Positions 33,685 through 46,415 are shown, counted from the stretch's first letter. The stretch is DNA of 64,000 bases from Streptomyces sp. PCS3-D2 (GCF_000612545.2 NZ_CP097800.1:6230501-6294500); one strand, 5' to 3'. Notes: generated by a model not told the origin, from the sequence alone. Made by a program: numbers and translations.

Positions 33685-35463
33685 GTGGCAGCACCGAAGA
33701 AGGGCCGGCGGCCCACGGGGGCTCAGGGGAGGCCGGGGCGCGCCCTGGCGATCATCCTGATCGCGATGGTGGCGCTCACCGCGGGGATGTTCCTCTCCGA
33801 TCAGACGACTCCCCGGCTGGGCATCGACCTCGCCGGCGGCACGAGCATCACGCTCAAGGCCAAGAGCGAGCCCGGCAAAGAGAACGCCGTCAACGAGACC
33901 AACATGAACACGGCGGTCGGCATCATCGAGCGCCGCGTCAACGGCCTCGGCGTCTCCGAGGCCGAGGTCCAGACGCAGGGCCGCGACCACATCATCGTGA
34001 ACATCCCCAAGGGGATGAACGAGAAGCAGGCGCGCGAGCAGGTCGGTACCACCGCCCAGCTCTACTTCCGCCCGGTCATCGCGTTCGCGGACGGCGCCCC
34101 CGCCGCTCCCGAGGGCGCCCAGAGCCCGAGCCCCTCCGCGAGCGGCTCCGGTGCCCCCGAGGCCCAGGACGGGAACAAGACCAGCCCGTCCGCCACCCCG
34201 TCGTCCAGCGCCACTTCCCAGGGCCGCGCGCTCAGCGAGGGCCTCAAGGCCCCGAACGCGCCCACTCCCACGCCGTCGGCGAGCGAGTCGAAGAAGGCAG
34301 ACGACAAGGCGGATCCGTCGCCGTCCGCGAGTGCTCCCGCAGCCGACCCGGCCGCCGCGGACCTGCAGGCCCGGTTCGCCGCGCTCGACTGCACGAACGA
34401 AGAGCAGCGCGCGAACGTCGGCAAGGGCGTCAAGCCCACCGACCCGACGCTCGCCTGCGGTCAGCGCGGCGACCAGTGGGGCAAGTGGATCCTGGGCCCG
34501 GCCGCGGTCGAGGGCAAGGACGTCAAGAGCGCCCGGGGCGAGATCGACCCGCAGTCGGGCCAGTGGATCGTCACGATGAACTTCAACGACCACGGCGCCG
34601 ACGCCTTCGCGAAGGTCACCGGCGAGCTGGCGGCCAAGCAGATGCCGCAGAACCAGTTCGCGATCGTCCTCGACGGCGACGTCATCTCCGACCCGTCGGT
34701 CAGCACCGCGATCACCGGCGGCAACGCACAGATCTCCGGTGGCTTCAACCAGCAGTCCGCGCAGGACCTGGGCAACATGCTCTCGTACGGCGCCCTGCCG
34801 CTGTCCTTCCAGGAGGACAGCGTCACCACCGTCACCGCCGCGCTCGGCGGCGAGCAGCTGCGCGCCGGTCTGATCGCCGGTGCGATCGGCCTCCTCCTCG
34901 TGGTGGTGTACCTGCTGGTCTACTACCGCGGTCTGGCCTTCATCGCGATCATCAGCCTCCTGGTCTCCGCGATCCTGACCTACACGATCATGGCGCTGCT
35001 GGGCAAGGGCATCGGCTTCGCCCTGAACCTGCCGGCCGTGTGTGGTGCGATCGTGGCCATCGGCATCACCGCGGACTCGTTCATCGTGTACTTCGAGCGC
35101 ATCCGTGACGAGATCCGCGAGGGCCGCACCCTGCGTCCGGCCGTCGAGCGCGCCTGGCCGCGTGCCCGCCGTACGATCCTGGTCTCCGACTTCGTGTCGT
35201 TCCTCGCCGCCGCGGTGCTGTTCATCGTCACCGTCGGCAAGGTGCAGGGCTTCGCCTTCACGCTGGGTCTGACCACCCTGCTCGACGTGGTCGTGGTGTT
35301 CCTCTTCACCAAGCCCGTCATGACGCTCCTGGCGCGCACGAAGTTCTTCTCCAGCGGTCACCCGTGGTCCGGGCTGGACCCGAGGCGGCTGGGCGCCAAG
35401 CCCCCGCTGCGCAGCTCCCGGCGCACCGCCGCACCCGCCCCCGTCGAAGCAAAGGAGGCGTGA
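33685..35463 (+). CDS. secD: Protein translocase subunit SecD
   Basis: A 592-residue SecD that uses the proton gradient to help exported proteins leave the Sec channel. A first membrane segment (about 20-37) is followed by GIDLAGGTSITLKAK, the periplasmic P1 domain, and five C-terminal membrane segments starting near 390 with the VCGAIVAIGITADSFIVYFERIRDE-type D/R motif. The P1 region is interrupted at about 136-226 by a long Ser/Pro/Ala-rich insert, after which two Cys (236 and 258) could form a disulfide. Start is GTG; secF follows after 3 nt. Confidence 0.95.
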   Translation: MAAPKKGRRPTGAQGRPGRALAIILIAMVALTAGMFLSDQTTPRLGIDLAGGTSITLKAKSEPGKENAVNETNMNTAVGIIERRVNGLGVSEAEVQTQGRDHIIVNIPKGMNEKQAREQVGTTAQLYFRPVIAFADGAPAAPEGAQSPSPSASGSGAPEAQDGNKTSPSATPSSSATSQGRALSEGLKAPNAPTPTPSASESKKADDKADPSPSASAPAADPAAADLQARFAALDCTNEEQRANVGKGVKPTDPTLACGQRGDQWGKWILGPAAVEGKDVKSARGEIDPQSGQWIVTMNFNDHGADAFAKVTGELAAKQMPQNQFAIVLDGDVISDPSVSTAITGGNAQISGGFNQQSAQDLGNMLSYGALPLSFQEDSVTTVTAALGGEQLRAGLIAGAIGLLLVVVYLLVYYRGLAFIAIISLLVSAILTYTIMALLGKGIGFALNLPAVCGAIVAIGITADSFIVYFERIRDEIREGRTLRPAVERAWPRARRTILVSDFVSFLAAAVLFIVTVGKVQGFAFTLGLTTLLDVVVVFLFTKPVMTLLARTKFFSSGHPWSGLDPRRLGAKPPLRSSRRTAAPAPVEAKEA

Positions 35464-35466
35464 GAG

Positions 35467-36522
35467 ATGTCGAAGCTGGGAGATCTCGGCGCCAAGCTGT
35501 ACCGCGGTGAGGTCGGCTACGACTTCGTCGGCAAGCGCTTTCTCTGGTACGGCGTTTCCATCCTGATCACCATCACGGCGATCGTCGCCCTGGCCGTCCA
35601 GGGCCTCAACATGGGCATCGAGTTCAAGGGCGGAGCCGTCTTCACCACCCCGAAGACGGCCCTCTCGGTCGCCGGTGTCACGGAGGCCGCGGAGAAGGCC
35701 TCCGGCCACGACGCGATCGTCCAGGAACTCGGCACCGGCGGCATGCGCATCCAGATCTCCGGTCTGGACACCGACGCCGCGACCGACGTGAAGAAGGAAC
35801 TGGCCACCGACCTCAAGGTGAGCGAGGCCGACATCAACGCCGATCTGGTCGGCCCCAGCTGGGGCGAGCAGATCGCGAACAAGGCCTGGACCGGCCTCGG
35901 CGTCTTCATGGTCCTCGTGGTGATCTACCTCGCCATCGCCTTCGAATGGCGCATGGCCGTCGCCGCGCTGATCGCCCTGATCCACGACCTCACCATCACC
36001 GTCGGCGTGTACGCGCTCGTCGGCTTCGAGGTCACCCCGGGCACCGTCATCGGTCTGCTGACCATCCTCGGTTACTCCCTCTACGACACCGTCGTCGTCT
36101 TCGACGGTCTCAAGGAGGGCTCGAAGGACATCACCAAGCAGACCCGCTACACCTTCAGCGAGATCGCCAACCGCAGCATCAACGGCACCCTGGTCCGTTC
36201 GATCAACACCACGGTCGTGGCGCTGCTCCCGGTCGCGGCCCTGCTGTTCATCGGCGGCGGTTTCCTGGGCGCCGGCATGCTGAACGACATCTCGCTGTCG
36301 CTGTTCGTCGGCCTCGCGGCCGGTGCGTACTCCTCGATCTTCATCGCGACCCCGCTGGTCGTGGACCTCAAGGAGCGCGAGCCGGCCATGAAGGCGCTGA
36401 AGAAGCGGGTGCTCGCCAAGCGCGCGTCCGCGGCGGCCAAGGGCGAGTCCCCCGAGGACGCGCAGGGCTCCGACGAGCCGCAGGTCGTGTCGCAGGGCCG
36501 TCAGCCCGGGCGGCGACGTTGA
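35467..36522 (+). CDS. secF: Protein translocase subunit SecF
   Basis: A 351-residue SecF with six membrane segments. Family motifs are GIEFKGGAVF near 50 and the YSLYDTVVVFDGLKEG segment near 198. It forms a complex with SecD and YajC. The C-terminal tail (about 300-351) is Lys/Arg/Ala-rich and cytoplasmic. The ATG is 3 nt after secD, and the stop overlaps the apt start. Confidence 0.95.
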   Translation: MSKLGDLGAKLYRGEVGYDFVGKRFLWYGVSILITITAIVALAVQGLNMGIEFKGGAVFTTPKTALSVAGVTEAAEKASGHDAIVQELGTGGMRIQISGLDTDAATDVKKELATDLKVSEADINADLVGPSWGEQIANKAWTGLGVFMVLVVIYLAIAFEWRMAVAALIALIHDLTITVGVYALVGFEVTPGTVIGLLTILGYSLYDTVVVFDGLKEGSKDITKQTRYTFSEIANRSINGTLVRSINTTVVALLPVAALLFIGGGFLGAGMLNDISLSLFVGLAAGAYSSIFIATPLVVDLKEREPAMKALKKRVLAKRASAAAKGESPEDAQGSDEPQVVSQGRQPGRRR

Positions 36523-37073
36523 CCGGGCCGCTGTCCGACCAGGTACGGGCCCTCCTGCTCAGCCGCATCAAGGACGTGGCGGACTACCCGAAGCCGGGCG
36601 TGATGTTCAAGGACATCACCCCGCTCCTGGCGGACCCCGAGGCGTTCGGTGCGCTGACCGGAGCGCTCGTGGAGCTGGCCGGGCTGTACGGCGCGACGAA
36701 GATCGTCGGCCTGGAGGCGCGCGGGTTCATCCTCGCGGCGCCGGTGGCCGTGCAGGCCGGAATCGGCTTCGTGCCGGTCCGCAAGGCCGGCAAGCTGCCG
36801 GGGGCGACGCTCGCCCAGTCGTACGAGCTGGAGTACGGCGCGGCCGAGATCGAGGTCCACGCGGAGGACCTGTCCGTGGGCGACCGGGTCATGGTCATCG
36901 ACGACGTGCTGGCCACCGGCGGTACGGCGGAGGCATCCCTGTCGCTGATCCGGCGGGCCGGGGCCGAGGTCGCCGGGGTGGCGGTCCTGATGGAGCTGTC
37001 GTTCCTCCCGGGCCGGGCCAAGCTGGTCGGTTCCCTGGCGGGAGCACCGCTGGACGCGCTGATCGTGGTCTGA
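36519..37073 (+). CDS. apt: Adenine phosphoribosyltransferase
   Basis: A 184-residue enzyme that salvages adenine to AMP with PRPP. The PRPP-binding loop is VMVIDDVLATGGTAEASL near 125-142, and FKDITPLL and GLEARGFI are typical of Apt. A TTG at 36519 overlaps the secF stop by 4 bp (TTGA), so translation is probably coupled. A terminator follows. The placement between secF and relA is conserved in actinobacteria. Confidence 0.93.
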   Translation: MTGPLSDQVRALLLSRIKDVADYPKPGVMFKDITPLLADPEAFGALTGALVELAGLYGATKIVGLEARGFILAAPVAVQAGIGFVPVRKAGKLPGATLAQSYELEYGAAEIEVHAEDLSVGDRVMVIDDVLATGGTAEASLSLIRRAGAEVAGVAVLMELSFLPGRAKLVGSLAGAPLDALIVV

Positions 37074-37101
37074 GCGCTTCGACCGCGCCCCCCCGTACGA
37101 G

Positions 37102-37137
37102 GCGGCGGGCATCCGGAATCCTCCGGGTGCCCGCCGC
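37102..37137 (+). terminator. Terminator after apt
   Basis: GCGGCGGGCA (37102-37111) pairs with TGCCCGCCGC (37128-37137), continued inwards by six further pairs (one G-T) to a 4-nt loop. It lies 28 nt after the apt stop. Confidence 0.8.
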
Positions 37138-37273
37138 TCGCGTGCCCGGGCCGTTGCGGCAGGCTGGGCGAACGGGGTGACCCAACCCTCGCTACGATGG
37201 GTTATCCGGACCGGACACGGGCACCGGATCCTCCCCCGGAGTCCGCCTGGGGGGACCCCCGTGAGGAGCGCTC

Positions 37274-39724
<2,451 letters not shown>

Positions 39725-39734
39725 CGGACAGAAG

Positions 39735-39774
39735 CGAGGGCCCCGGTACGGAAGATCCGTACTCGGGGCCCTCG
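39735..39774. terminator. Bidirectional terminator between relA and the DUF349 gene
   Basis: CGAGGGCCCCG (39735-39745) and CGGGGCCCTCG (39764-39774), extended by GTACGGA/TCCGTAC with one bulged T at 39763, give an 18-bp stem with an AGA loop. It lies 10 nt from the relA stop and 18 nt from the convergent gene's stop. Confidence 0.82.
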
Positions 39775-39792
39775 TCGTACCGGGGCTTCGGC

Positions 39793-41022
39793 TCAGCCGC
39801 CGAACTCCTCCAGGCCCTTCAGCGCCTGGTCCAGCAGGGCCTGGCGGCCCTCCAGCTCACGCGCCAGCTTGTCGGCCTTGGCGTTGTTGCCCGCGGCGCG
39901 CGCCGCGTCGATCTGCTCGCGCAGCTTGTCGACGGCCGCCTGGAGCTGCCCGGTCAGGCCGGCCGCACGGGCCCGCGCCTCCGGGTTCGTACGGCGCCAC
40001 TCGCCCTCCTCGGCCTCCTGGATCGCCCGCTCCACGGCGTGCATCCGGCCCTCGACCTTCGGCCGGGCGTCGCGCGGCACGTGGCCGATGCCCTCCCAGC
40101 GCTCGTTGAGGGAGCGGAATGCGGCACGGGCCGCCTTCAGGTCCGTCACGGGGACGAGCTTCTCGGCCTCGTCGGCCAGCTCCTCCTTGAGCTTCAGGTT
40201 CTCGATCTGCTCGGCGTCACGCTCCGCGAAGACCTCGCTGCGGGCCGCGAAGAAGATGTCCTGCGCACCACGGAAACGGTTCCACAGGTCGTCCTCGGCC
40301 TCGCGCTGCGCCCGGCCCGCCGCCTTCCAGTCCGCCATCAGTTCGCGGTAGCGGGCGGCCGTCGGGCCCCAGTCGGTCGACTTCGACAGCGCCTCGGCCT
40401 CCGAGACCAGCTTCTCCTTGACCTTGCGGGCATCCTCGCGCTGCGCGTCCAGCGAGGCGAAATGCGCCTTGCGGCGCTTGGAGAAGGCGGAACGGGCGTG
40501 CGAGAACCGGTGCCACAGCTCGTCGTCCGACTTGCGGTCCAGCCGCGGCAGGCCCTTCCAGATGTCCACAAGGGCGCGCAGCCGCTCGCCGGCGCTGCGC
40601 CACTGGTCGCTCTGGGCCAGCTGCTCGGCCTCGGCGACCAGCGCGTCCTTGGCCGCGCGGGCCTCGTCCGCCTGCTTGGCCTTCTGGACCTTGCGCTCCT
40701 CGCGCCGGGACTCCACGGTCTCGACCAGCTTGTCCAGCCGCACGCGCAGGGCGTCCAGGTCGCCCACGGCGTGGTGCTCGTCGACCTGCGCACGCAGGTG
40801 GTCGATCGCCGTCTGGGCGTCCTTGGCGGACAGATCAGTGGTCCGCACCCGCTTTTCGAGGAGGCCGATCTCGACCACCAGGCCCTCGTACTTGCGCTCG
40901 AAGTAGGCCAGGGCCTCCTCGGGGGTGCCCGCCTGCCACGAACCGACGACCTTCTCGCCATCGGAAGTACGCACGTACACGGTGCCCGTCTCGTCGACTC
41001 GGCCCCACGGGTCGCTGCTCAC
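39793..41022 (-). CDS. DUF349-repeat coiled-coil protein
   Basis: A 409-residue, mostly alpha-helical, highly charged protein. A small beta N-terminus (VYVRTSDGEKVVGSWQAG) is followed by three or four DUF349 repeats, each with a W-x(n)-LW-x-RF pattern (for example DELWHRFSHAR and DDLWNRFRGAQ). The C-terminus is a coiled coil. No enzymatic motif is visible; the role is unknown. The start is GTG at 41022 with GGAGGAGG upstream. Its position next to relA is conserved in Streptomyces. Confidence 0.85.
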   Translation of the reverse strand: MSSDPWGRVDETGTVYVRTSDGEKVVGSWQAGTPEEALAYFERKYEGLVVEIGLLEKRVRTTDLSAKDAQTAIDHLRAQVDEHHAVGDLDALRVRLDKLVETVESRREERKVQKAKQADEARAAKDALVAEAEQLAQSDQWRSAGERLRALVDIWKGLPRLDRKSDDELWHRFSHARSAFSKRRKAHFASLDAQREDARKVKEKLVSEAEALSKSTDWGPTAARYRELMADWKAAGRAQREAEDDLWNRFRGAQDIFFAARSEVFAERDAEQIENLKLKEELADEAEKLVPVTDLKAARAAFRSLNERWEGIGHVPRDARPKVEGRMHAVERAIQEAEEGEWRRTNPEARARAAGLTGQLQAAVDKLREQIDAARAAGNNAKADKLARELEGRQALLDQALKGLEEFGG

Positions 41023-41212
41023 AGCGCCTCCTCCACCTGATGCCTTGCGAGGGGCTCACCCCCTGGGCATCGTCCACAGTTTCCTGGGGCGGGCAGCGCC
41101 CGCCCTGCACAACGCCAACATAGGCGACCGCCGGGCCGGCTGTCCGCATCCCGCACGACGCAATCTCGGCGTACGCGAGCGGGCCGGCCGGCACCGGGGC
41201 CGCATCACCCCG

Positions 41213-41998
41213 TCAGTTCTGGGTGACCGTGCCCTTCTCGATCTTGATCTCGGTCTTCGGCGCACCGTCCTGGCCGCCGTCGACCGTACCGGCCTTGGCG
41301 ATCTCCTCCAGGACCTTCAGGCCGTTCGCGTCGATCTTGCCGAACGGCGTGTAGGTCGGCGTCAGCGGGCTGTCCTTGTAGACCAGGAAGAACTGGCTGC
41401 CGCCCGAACCGGGCTGGCCGGTGTTGGCCATCGCCACGGTGCCCGCCGGGTACACGACCTGGCCCTGCTCGTTCGCCTTGCCCAGCGAGTCCAGGTTCTC
41501 GTCCGGGATGGTGTACCCGGGGCCGCCCCGGCCGGTGCCCTCGGGGTCGCCGCACTGGAGCACGAAGATGCCGCCGGCCGTCAGCCGGTGGCACTTGGTG
41601 TTGTCGAAGTAGCCCTTGTCGGCGAGCGACTTGAAGGAGTTCACCGTCTGCGGGGTCTTCGCCGCGTCCATCGCGAAGTTGATGTCGCCGGCACTGGTCT
41701 TCAGCGCGAAGGTGTACTGGCCCTTCTGGTCGATCGCCATCTCCGGCGAGGGCGACTGCTTGGGCTCCGGCGGCGTCGCCGAGGCCGACGGGTCCGCCGC
41801 CGCGTCCTTGGTGTCCTTGTCCGAATCGAAGACACCGCCCACGATCAGGCCGACCAGCGTCGCGACCACCACGGCGACCGCGGCTCCGATCACCGCCGCC
41901 CGCTGACGGCTCTTCCTCCGGGCCTCCGCGCGGCGCTTCTGCTGGCGCTCGTACTTCTCCCTGGCGAGCTGTCGCCGCCGCTGATCGCTCGTGACCAC
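41213..41998 (-). CDS. Membrane-anchored cyclophilin-type peptidyl-prolyl isomerase
   Basis: A 261-residue protein. A basic cytoplasmic N-terminus (1-33) and a single membrane segment (34-56) are followed by a Ser/Pro/Asp-rich linker and a cyclophilin domain (about 92-255). Conserved pieces are FDNTKCHRL, GGPGYTIPDE, GTVAMANTGQPGSGGSQFF and YTPFGKI. The typical FHRV/I reads CHRL, a common variant. The domain should face outside and help fold exported proteins, which suits the nearby sec genes. Start GTG 41998 with AAGGAG. Confidence 0.88.
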   Translation of the reverse strand: MVTSDQRRRQLAREKYERQQKRRAEARRKSRQRAAVIGAAVAVVVATLVGLIVGGVFDSDKDTKDAAADPSASATPPEPKQSPSPEMAIDQKGQYTFALKTSAGDINFAMDAAKTPQTVNSFKSLADKGYFDNTKCHRLTAGGIFVLQCGDPEGTGRGGPGYTIPDENLDSLGKANEQGQVVYPAGTVAMANTGQPGSGGSQFFLVYKDSPLTPTYTPFGKIDANGLKVLEEIAKAGTVDGGQDGAPKTEIKIEKGTVTQN

Positions 41999-42151
41999 CG
42001 GGTCGTCTCCTTGTACGTGTCTGATACTGCTGTCCGGGCTGGGATAGGCCGTACCGTATATGGGTTCGCTGTGTAATGAGCGGCGCCGGTAGGCTCTGAG
42101 CAGCAGGATTCCCACCTGCACCCTCCCGCCGGACGACGATTGAGGACGAAC

Positions 42152-42874
42152 GTGCTGATTGCCGGGTTCCCCGCAGGCGCTTGGGGCACCAACTGCTACG
42201 TGGTCGCCCCCGCCGCCGGCGAGGAGTGCGTGATCATCGACCCGGGCCACCAGGCCGCCCAGGGCGTCGAGGAAACGCTGAAGAAGCATCGGCTCAAGCC
42301 CGTCGCGGTCGTTCTGACCCACGGCCACATCGATCATGTGGCCTCGGTGGTCCCGGTGTGCGGAGCACACGACGTACCGGCCTGGATCCACCCCGAGGAC
42401 CGCTACATGATGAGCGACCCGGAGAAGGCGCTCGGCCGCTCGATCGGGATGCCCCTCATGGGAGAGCTCACCGTGGGGGAACCGGACGACGTCCGCGAGC
42501 TGGCCGACGGCGCCACCCTGAAATTGGCCGGAATGGACTTCTCCGTGGCCCACGCCCCGGGCCATACCAAGGGGTCGGTGACCTTCCGGATGCCCGAGCT
42601 GGCCGACATCCCGCCGGTCTTCTTCTCGGGCGACCTGCTCTTCGCCGGCTCCATCGGACGAACCGACCTGCCGGGCGGCTCCCACACCGAGATGCTCGAC
42701 TCGCTGGCCCGCGTGTGCCTGCCGCTCGACGACTCGACCGTGGTGCTGTCCGGCCACGGTCCCCAGACCACCATCGGCCGCGAGCGCGCGACCAACCCGT
42801 ATCTGCGGGAGGTCGCCGCCGGCCCGGCAGCGAGCCCCCACCAGGGCGCGCCCGCTCCACGACGAGGAATGTGA
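42152..42874 (+). CDS. Metallo-beta-lactamase-fold hydrolase (glyoxalase II-like)
   Basis: A 240-residue MBL-fold hydrolase. The metal motif is THGHIDH (His57, His59, Asp61, His62), with further ligands in APGHTKGS near 136 and [14 protein letters not shown], and SGHGPQT near the end. The family includes hydroxyacylglutathione hydrolases; actinobacteria use mycothiol instead of glutathione, so a mycothiol-linked thioester or another ester is possible. I prefer GTG 42152, which has GAGG at 8 nt, over the TTG at 42140. It precedes hisS by 10 nt, as in mycobacteria. Confidence 0.82.
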   Translation: MLIAGFPAGAWGTNCYVVAPAAGEECVIIDPGHQAAQGVEETLKKHRLKPVAVVLTHGHIDHVASVVPVCGAHDVPAWIHPEDRYMMSDPEKALGRSIGMPLMGELTVGEPDDVRELADGATLKLAGMDFSVAHAPGHTKGSVTFRMPELADIPPVFFSGDLLFAGSIGRTDLPGGSHTEMLDSLARVCLPLDDSTVVLSGHGPQTTIGRERATNPYLREVAAGPAASPHQGAPAPRRGM

Positions 42875-42884
42875 CGAGAGCTTC

Positions 42885-44144
42885 GTGGCTACTTTTCAGG
42901 CCCCCAAGGGCACGTACGACCTGATCCCGCCGGTCTCCGTGAAGTACCTGGCGGTGCGCGAGGCCATCGCGGCCCCGCTGCGCAACTCCGGCTACGGCTA
43001 CATCGAGACCCCCGGCTTCGAGGACGTGGGCCTCTTCGCCCGCGGTGTCGGGGAGTCCACCGACATCGTCTCCAAGGAGATGTACGCCTTCGAGACCAAG
43101 GGCGGCGACCAGCTGGCCCTGCGCCCGGAGGGAACCGCCTCCGTGCTGCGCGCCGCCCTGGAGGCGAGCCTGCACAAGAAGGGCAACCTGCCGGTCAAGC
43201 TCTGGTACTCCGGCTCCTACTACCGCTACGAGAAGCCGCAGGCGGGCCGCTACCGCCACTTCTCGCAGGTAGGCGCCGAGGCGATCGGCGCCGAGGACCC
43301 GGCGCTGGACGCCGAGCTGATCATCCTCGCCGACCAGGCGTACCGCTCGCTCGGCCTGCGCAACTTCCGGATCCTGCTCAACTCGCTGGGCGACAAGGAG
43401 TGCCGCCCGGTGTACCGGGAGGCGCTGCAGTCCTTCCTGCGGGGCCTGGACCTGGACGAGGAGACCGTCCGCCGCGCCGAGATCAACCCGCTGCGCGTCC
43501 TCGACGACAAGCGGTCCGACGTCCAGAAGCAGCTGGTCGGTGCGCCGGTGCTGCGCGACTACCTGTGCGATGCGTGCAAGGCGTACCACGAGGACGTGCG
43601 GGCGCTGGTGACGGCGGCCGGCGTCGCCTTCGAGGACGACGAGAAGCTGGTGCGCGGCCTGGACTACTACACGCGGACCACCTTCGAGTTCGTGCACGGC
43701 GGTCTGGGCTCGCAGTCCGCGGTCGGCGGCGGCGGCCGGTACGACGGCCTGTCCGAGATGATCGGCGGACCGGCGCTGCCCTCGGTGGGCTGGGCGCTCG
43801 GGGTGGACCGCACGGTGCTGGCCCTGGAGGCCGAGGGCGTCGAGCTCGACATCCCGGCGTCGACGTCCCTGTTCGCGGTGGCCCTGGGCGAGGCCAAGGC
43901 CACCGTGTTCGGCCTGGTGACACAGCTGCGCAAGGCGGGCGTCGCCGCGGACATGTCGTACGGGGGCAAGGGCCTCAAGGGCGCCATGAAGGACGCGAAC
44001 CGCAGCGGTGCCCGCTTCGCGGTCGTCGCGGGAGACCGCGACCTCGCCGAGGGCGTCGTCCAGCTGAAGGACATGGAGTCCGGCGAGCAGACGGCCGTGC
44101 CCGTCACCGAGCTGATCGACACGGTCAAGGCCCGCCTGGCCTGA
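42885..44144 (+). CDS. hisS: Histidyl-tRNA synthetase
   Basis: A 419-residue class II synthetase. Motif 2 lies in the [20 protein letters not shown] region, the two histidine motifs are [13 protein letters not shown] and GGGGRYDGL, and the C-terminal anticodon-binding domain follows. GTG start 10 nt after the hydrolase gene, suggesting co-transcription. A strong terminator lies 14 nt after the stop. Confidence 0.96.
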   Translation: MATFQAPKGTYDLIPPVSVKYLAVREAIAAPLRNSGYGYIETPGFEDVGLFARGVGESTDIVSKEMYAFETKGGDQLALRPEGTASVLRAALEASLHKKGNLPVKLWYSGSYYRYEKPQAGRYRHFSQVGAEAIGAEDPALDAELIILADQAYRSLGLRNFRILLNSLGDKECRPVYREALQSFLRGLDLDEETVRRAEINPLRVLDDKRSDVQKQLVGAPVLRDYLCDACKAYHEDVRALVTAAGVAFEDDEKLVRGLDYYTRTTFEFVHGGLGSQSAVGGGGRYDGLSEMIGGPALPSVGWALGVDRTVLALEAEGVELDIPASTSLFAVALGEAKATVFGLVTQLRKAGVAADMSYGGKGLKGAMKDANRSGARFAVVAGDRDLAEGVVQLKDMESGEQTAVPVTELIDTVKARLA

Positions 44145-44157
44145 GCGGGCGGGATGT

Positions 44158-44193
44158 CGGACGGGGCCGGGGATCCTTCCCCGGCCCCGTCCG
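44158..44193 (+). terminator. Terminator after hisS
   Basis: A perfect 16-bp stem (44158-44173 with 44178-44193) with a TCCT loop, made largely of GGGGCCGGGG paired with CCCCGGCCCC, begins 14 nt after the hisS stop. Confidence 0.82.
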
Positions 44194-44256
44194 TTCACAG
44201 ACTCGTACGGCACAATGACCCGTGCTTGATCACCTTGCAGATGTGGAGCGGGCGGT

Positions 44257-44874
44257 ATGACGACACGAAGCACGGACGCGGACACCGCCGGGGGCAGGGC
44301 CTTCGGGGCGAGCCGGGCGCTGGCCCTGCTGCTGGTGATCACGGGGGCCGCAGGTCTGCTCGCCGCATGGGTCATCACGATCGACAAGTTCAAGCTGCTG
44401 GAGGACCCGAACTTCACGCCGGGCTGCAGCCTCAATCCGGTCGTCTCCTGCGGCAACATCATGAAGAGCGACCAGGCGTCCGTGTTCGGCTTCCCGAACC
44501 CCATGCTCGGCCTGGTCGCCTACGGCATCGTGATCTGCGTCGGTATGAGCATCCTGGCTGGAGCCCGGTTCCGCCGCTGGTACTGGCTCACCTTCAACGC
44601 CGGCACCCTCTTCGGCGTCGTCTTCTGCGCCTGGCTCACCTACCAGTCGCTCTACAACATCAACGCGCTGTGCCTGTGGTGCTGCCTCGCCTGGGTCGCC
44701 ACCATCCTGATGTTCTGGTATGTCACCTCGCACAACGTCCGCGCGGGCCTGCTGCCGGCGCCGGGCTGGCTCAGGAGCTTCTTCGGCGAGTTCACCTGGG
44801 TGCTGCCCGCGCTGCACATCGGGATCATCGGGATGCTGATCCTGACCCGCTGGTGGGACTTCTGGACCTCCTGA
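44257..44874 (+). CDS. Vitamin K epoxide reductase (VKOR)-family membrane protein
   Basis: A 205-residue protein with five predicted membrane segments. The active CxxC is Cys139-Leu-Trp-Cys142 at the start of a membrane helix, and the loop pair Cys57 and Cys65 is also present. In actinobacteria VKOR homologues replace DsbB and reoxidise an exported DsbA-like protein. No fused thioredoxin domain and no adjacent exported DsbA gene is seen. Start is an ATG with GGAGCG upstream. Confidence 0.88.
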   Translation: MTTRSTDADTAGGRAFGASRALALLLVITGAAGLLAAWVITIDKFKLLEDPNFTPGCSLNPVVSCGNIMKSDQASVFGFPNPMLGLVAYGIVICVGMSILAGARFRRWYWLTFNAGTLFGVVFCAWLTYQSLYNINALCLWCCLAWVATILMFWYVTSHNVRAGLLPAPGWLRSFFGEFTWVLPALHIGIIGMLILTRWWDFWTS

Positions 44875-44957
44875 CCGCGGACCGACCGCGGACCGACCGC
44901 ACAGGGGCTGCGGACCGGCCGCGTGCCGACGGCGGCCGCCCTGTCGGCGGACTCGCT

Positions 44958-44963
44958 TAGGCT
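44958..44963 (+). promoter_or_regulatory. -10 box for a leaderless rarA transcript
   Basis: TAGGCT ends 6 bp before the GTG at 44970. The same hexamer and spacing occurs before the gene at 46460. Confidence 0.55.
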
Positions 44964-44969
44964 TCCGGT

Positions 44970-46328
44970 GTGGAACCAGACCTGTTCACCGCCGCCGCCG
45001 AAGAGCGCCAGGAGAAGGACCCCGCGAGCTCGCCGCTCGCCGTCCGGATGCGCCCGCGCACCCTGGACGAGGTCGTCGGCCAGCAGCACCTGCTCAAGCC
45101 CGGATCACCGCTGCGGCGGCTGGTCGGGGAAGGAGCGGGCGGACCGGCCGGTGCCTCCTCGGTGATCCTCTGGGGCCCGCCCGGGATCGGGAAGACGACC
45201 CTCGCCTACGTGGTCAGCCAGGCCACGCAGAAGCGGTTCGTGGAGCTCTCCGCGATCACGGCGGGCGTCAAGGAGGTACGGGCCGTCATCGAGGGCGCGC
45301 GCCGCGCGGCCGGGGGCTACGGCAAGGAGACGGTGCTCTTCCTCGACGAGATCCACCGCTTCAGCAAGGCCCAGCAGGACTCCCTGCTGCCGGCCGTCGA
45401 GAACCGCTGGGTGACGCTGATCGCGGCCACCACGGAGAACCCGCACTTCTCGATCATCTCGCCGCTGCTGTCGCGCTCCCTGCTGCTGACCCTGGAGCCG
45501 CTCACCGACGACGACCTGAGCGCGCTGATGCGGCGCGCACTCACGGAGGAGCGCGGCCTGGCCGGGGCGGTGGCCCTGCCGCGGGACGCCGAAACTCACC
45601 TGCTGAGGATCGCCGGCGGCGACGCCCGGCGCGCACTGACCGCGTTGGAGGCCGGAGCGGGCTCGGCCCTCGCCAAGGGCGAGGGGGAGATCACCCTCAG
45701 GACCCTGGAGGAGGCGGTGGACCGGGCGGCCGTCCGCTACGACCGGGACGGCGACCAGCACTACGACGTGGCGAGCGCACTGATCAAGTCGATCCGCGGC
45801 TCCGACGCGGACGCCGCGCTGCACTACCTCGCGCGGATGATCGAGGCGGGGGAGGACCCCCGGTTCATCGCGCGCCGTCTGATGATCTCCGCGAGCGAGG
45901 ACATCGGCCTGGCGGACCCCACCGCGCTGCCGATCGCGGTGGCGGCGGCCCAGGCGGTGGCGATGATCGGCTTTCCGGAGGCCGCGCTGACGCTCTCGCA
46001 CGCCACGATCGCCCTGGCCCTGGCCCCCAAGTCGAACACCGCCACGACCGCGATCGGCGCCGCGCTGGCCGACGTGCGGGCGGGCCTGGCCGGCTCGGTC
46101 CCGCCGCACCTGCGCGACGGGCACTACAAGGGCGCGGCCGGTCTCGGCCATGCGGTCGGGTACGTGTACCCGCACGACGTGCCGGGCGCCATCGCGGCCC
46201 AGCAGTACGCCCCGGACGAGATCCAGGGCAAGCGGTATTACGAGCCGACCCGCTACGGCGCCGAGGCCCGCTACGCGGACGTGGTGGAGAAGGTCCGCGA
46301 GCGCCTGCGCGGCACCGACCGCGGCTGA
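44970..46328 (+). CDS. rarA: Replication-associated recombination protein A (RarA/MgsA)
   Basis: A 452-residue AAA+ ATPase related to clamp loaders. Walker A is GPPGIGKTT (69-77), Walker B is [14 protein letters not shown], sensor 1 is AATTENP, and the C-terminal MgsA domain has SEDIGLADP and GHYKGA. It acts at stalled forks. GTG 44970 follows a TAGGCT box by 6 bp, so the mRNA is probably leaderless; GTG 44968 is out of frame. Confidence 0.94.
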   Translation: MEPDLFTAAAEERQEKDPASSPLAVRMRPRTLDEVVGQQHLLKPGSPLRRLVGEGAGGPAGASSVILWGPPGIGKTTLAYVVSQATQKRFVELSAITAGVKEVRAVIEGARRAAGGYGKETVLFLDEIHRFSKAQQDSLLPAVENRWVTLIAATTENPHFSIISPLLSRSLLLTLEPLTDDDLSALMRRALTEERGLAGAVALPRDAETHLLRIAGGDARRALTALEAGAGSALAKGEGEITLRTLEEAVDRAAVRYDRDGDQHYDVASALIKSIRGSDADAALHYLARMIEAGEDPRFIARRLMISASEDIGLADPTALPIAVAAAQAVAMIGFPEAALTLSHATIALALAPKSNTATTAIGAALADVRAGLAGSVPPHLRDGHYKGAAGLGHAVGYVYPHDVPGAIAAQQYAPDEIQGKRYYEPTRYGAEARYADVVEKVRERLRGTDRG

Positions 46329-46415
46329 GGCGTCCGCCGCGGGGCGGCTGTCCGATCCGGTGCCCCGCGAGGCGGGGCCAGGGCCCGTACCGGGCGCACG
46401 TGCGCGGGCGGGCTC

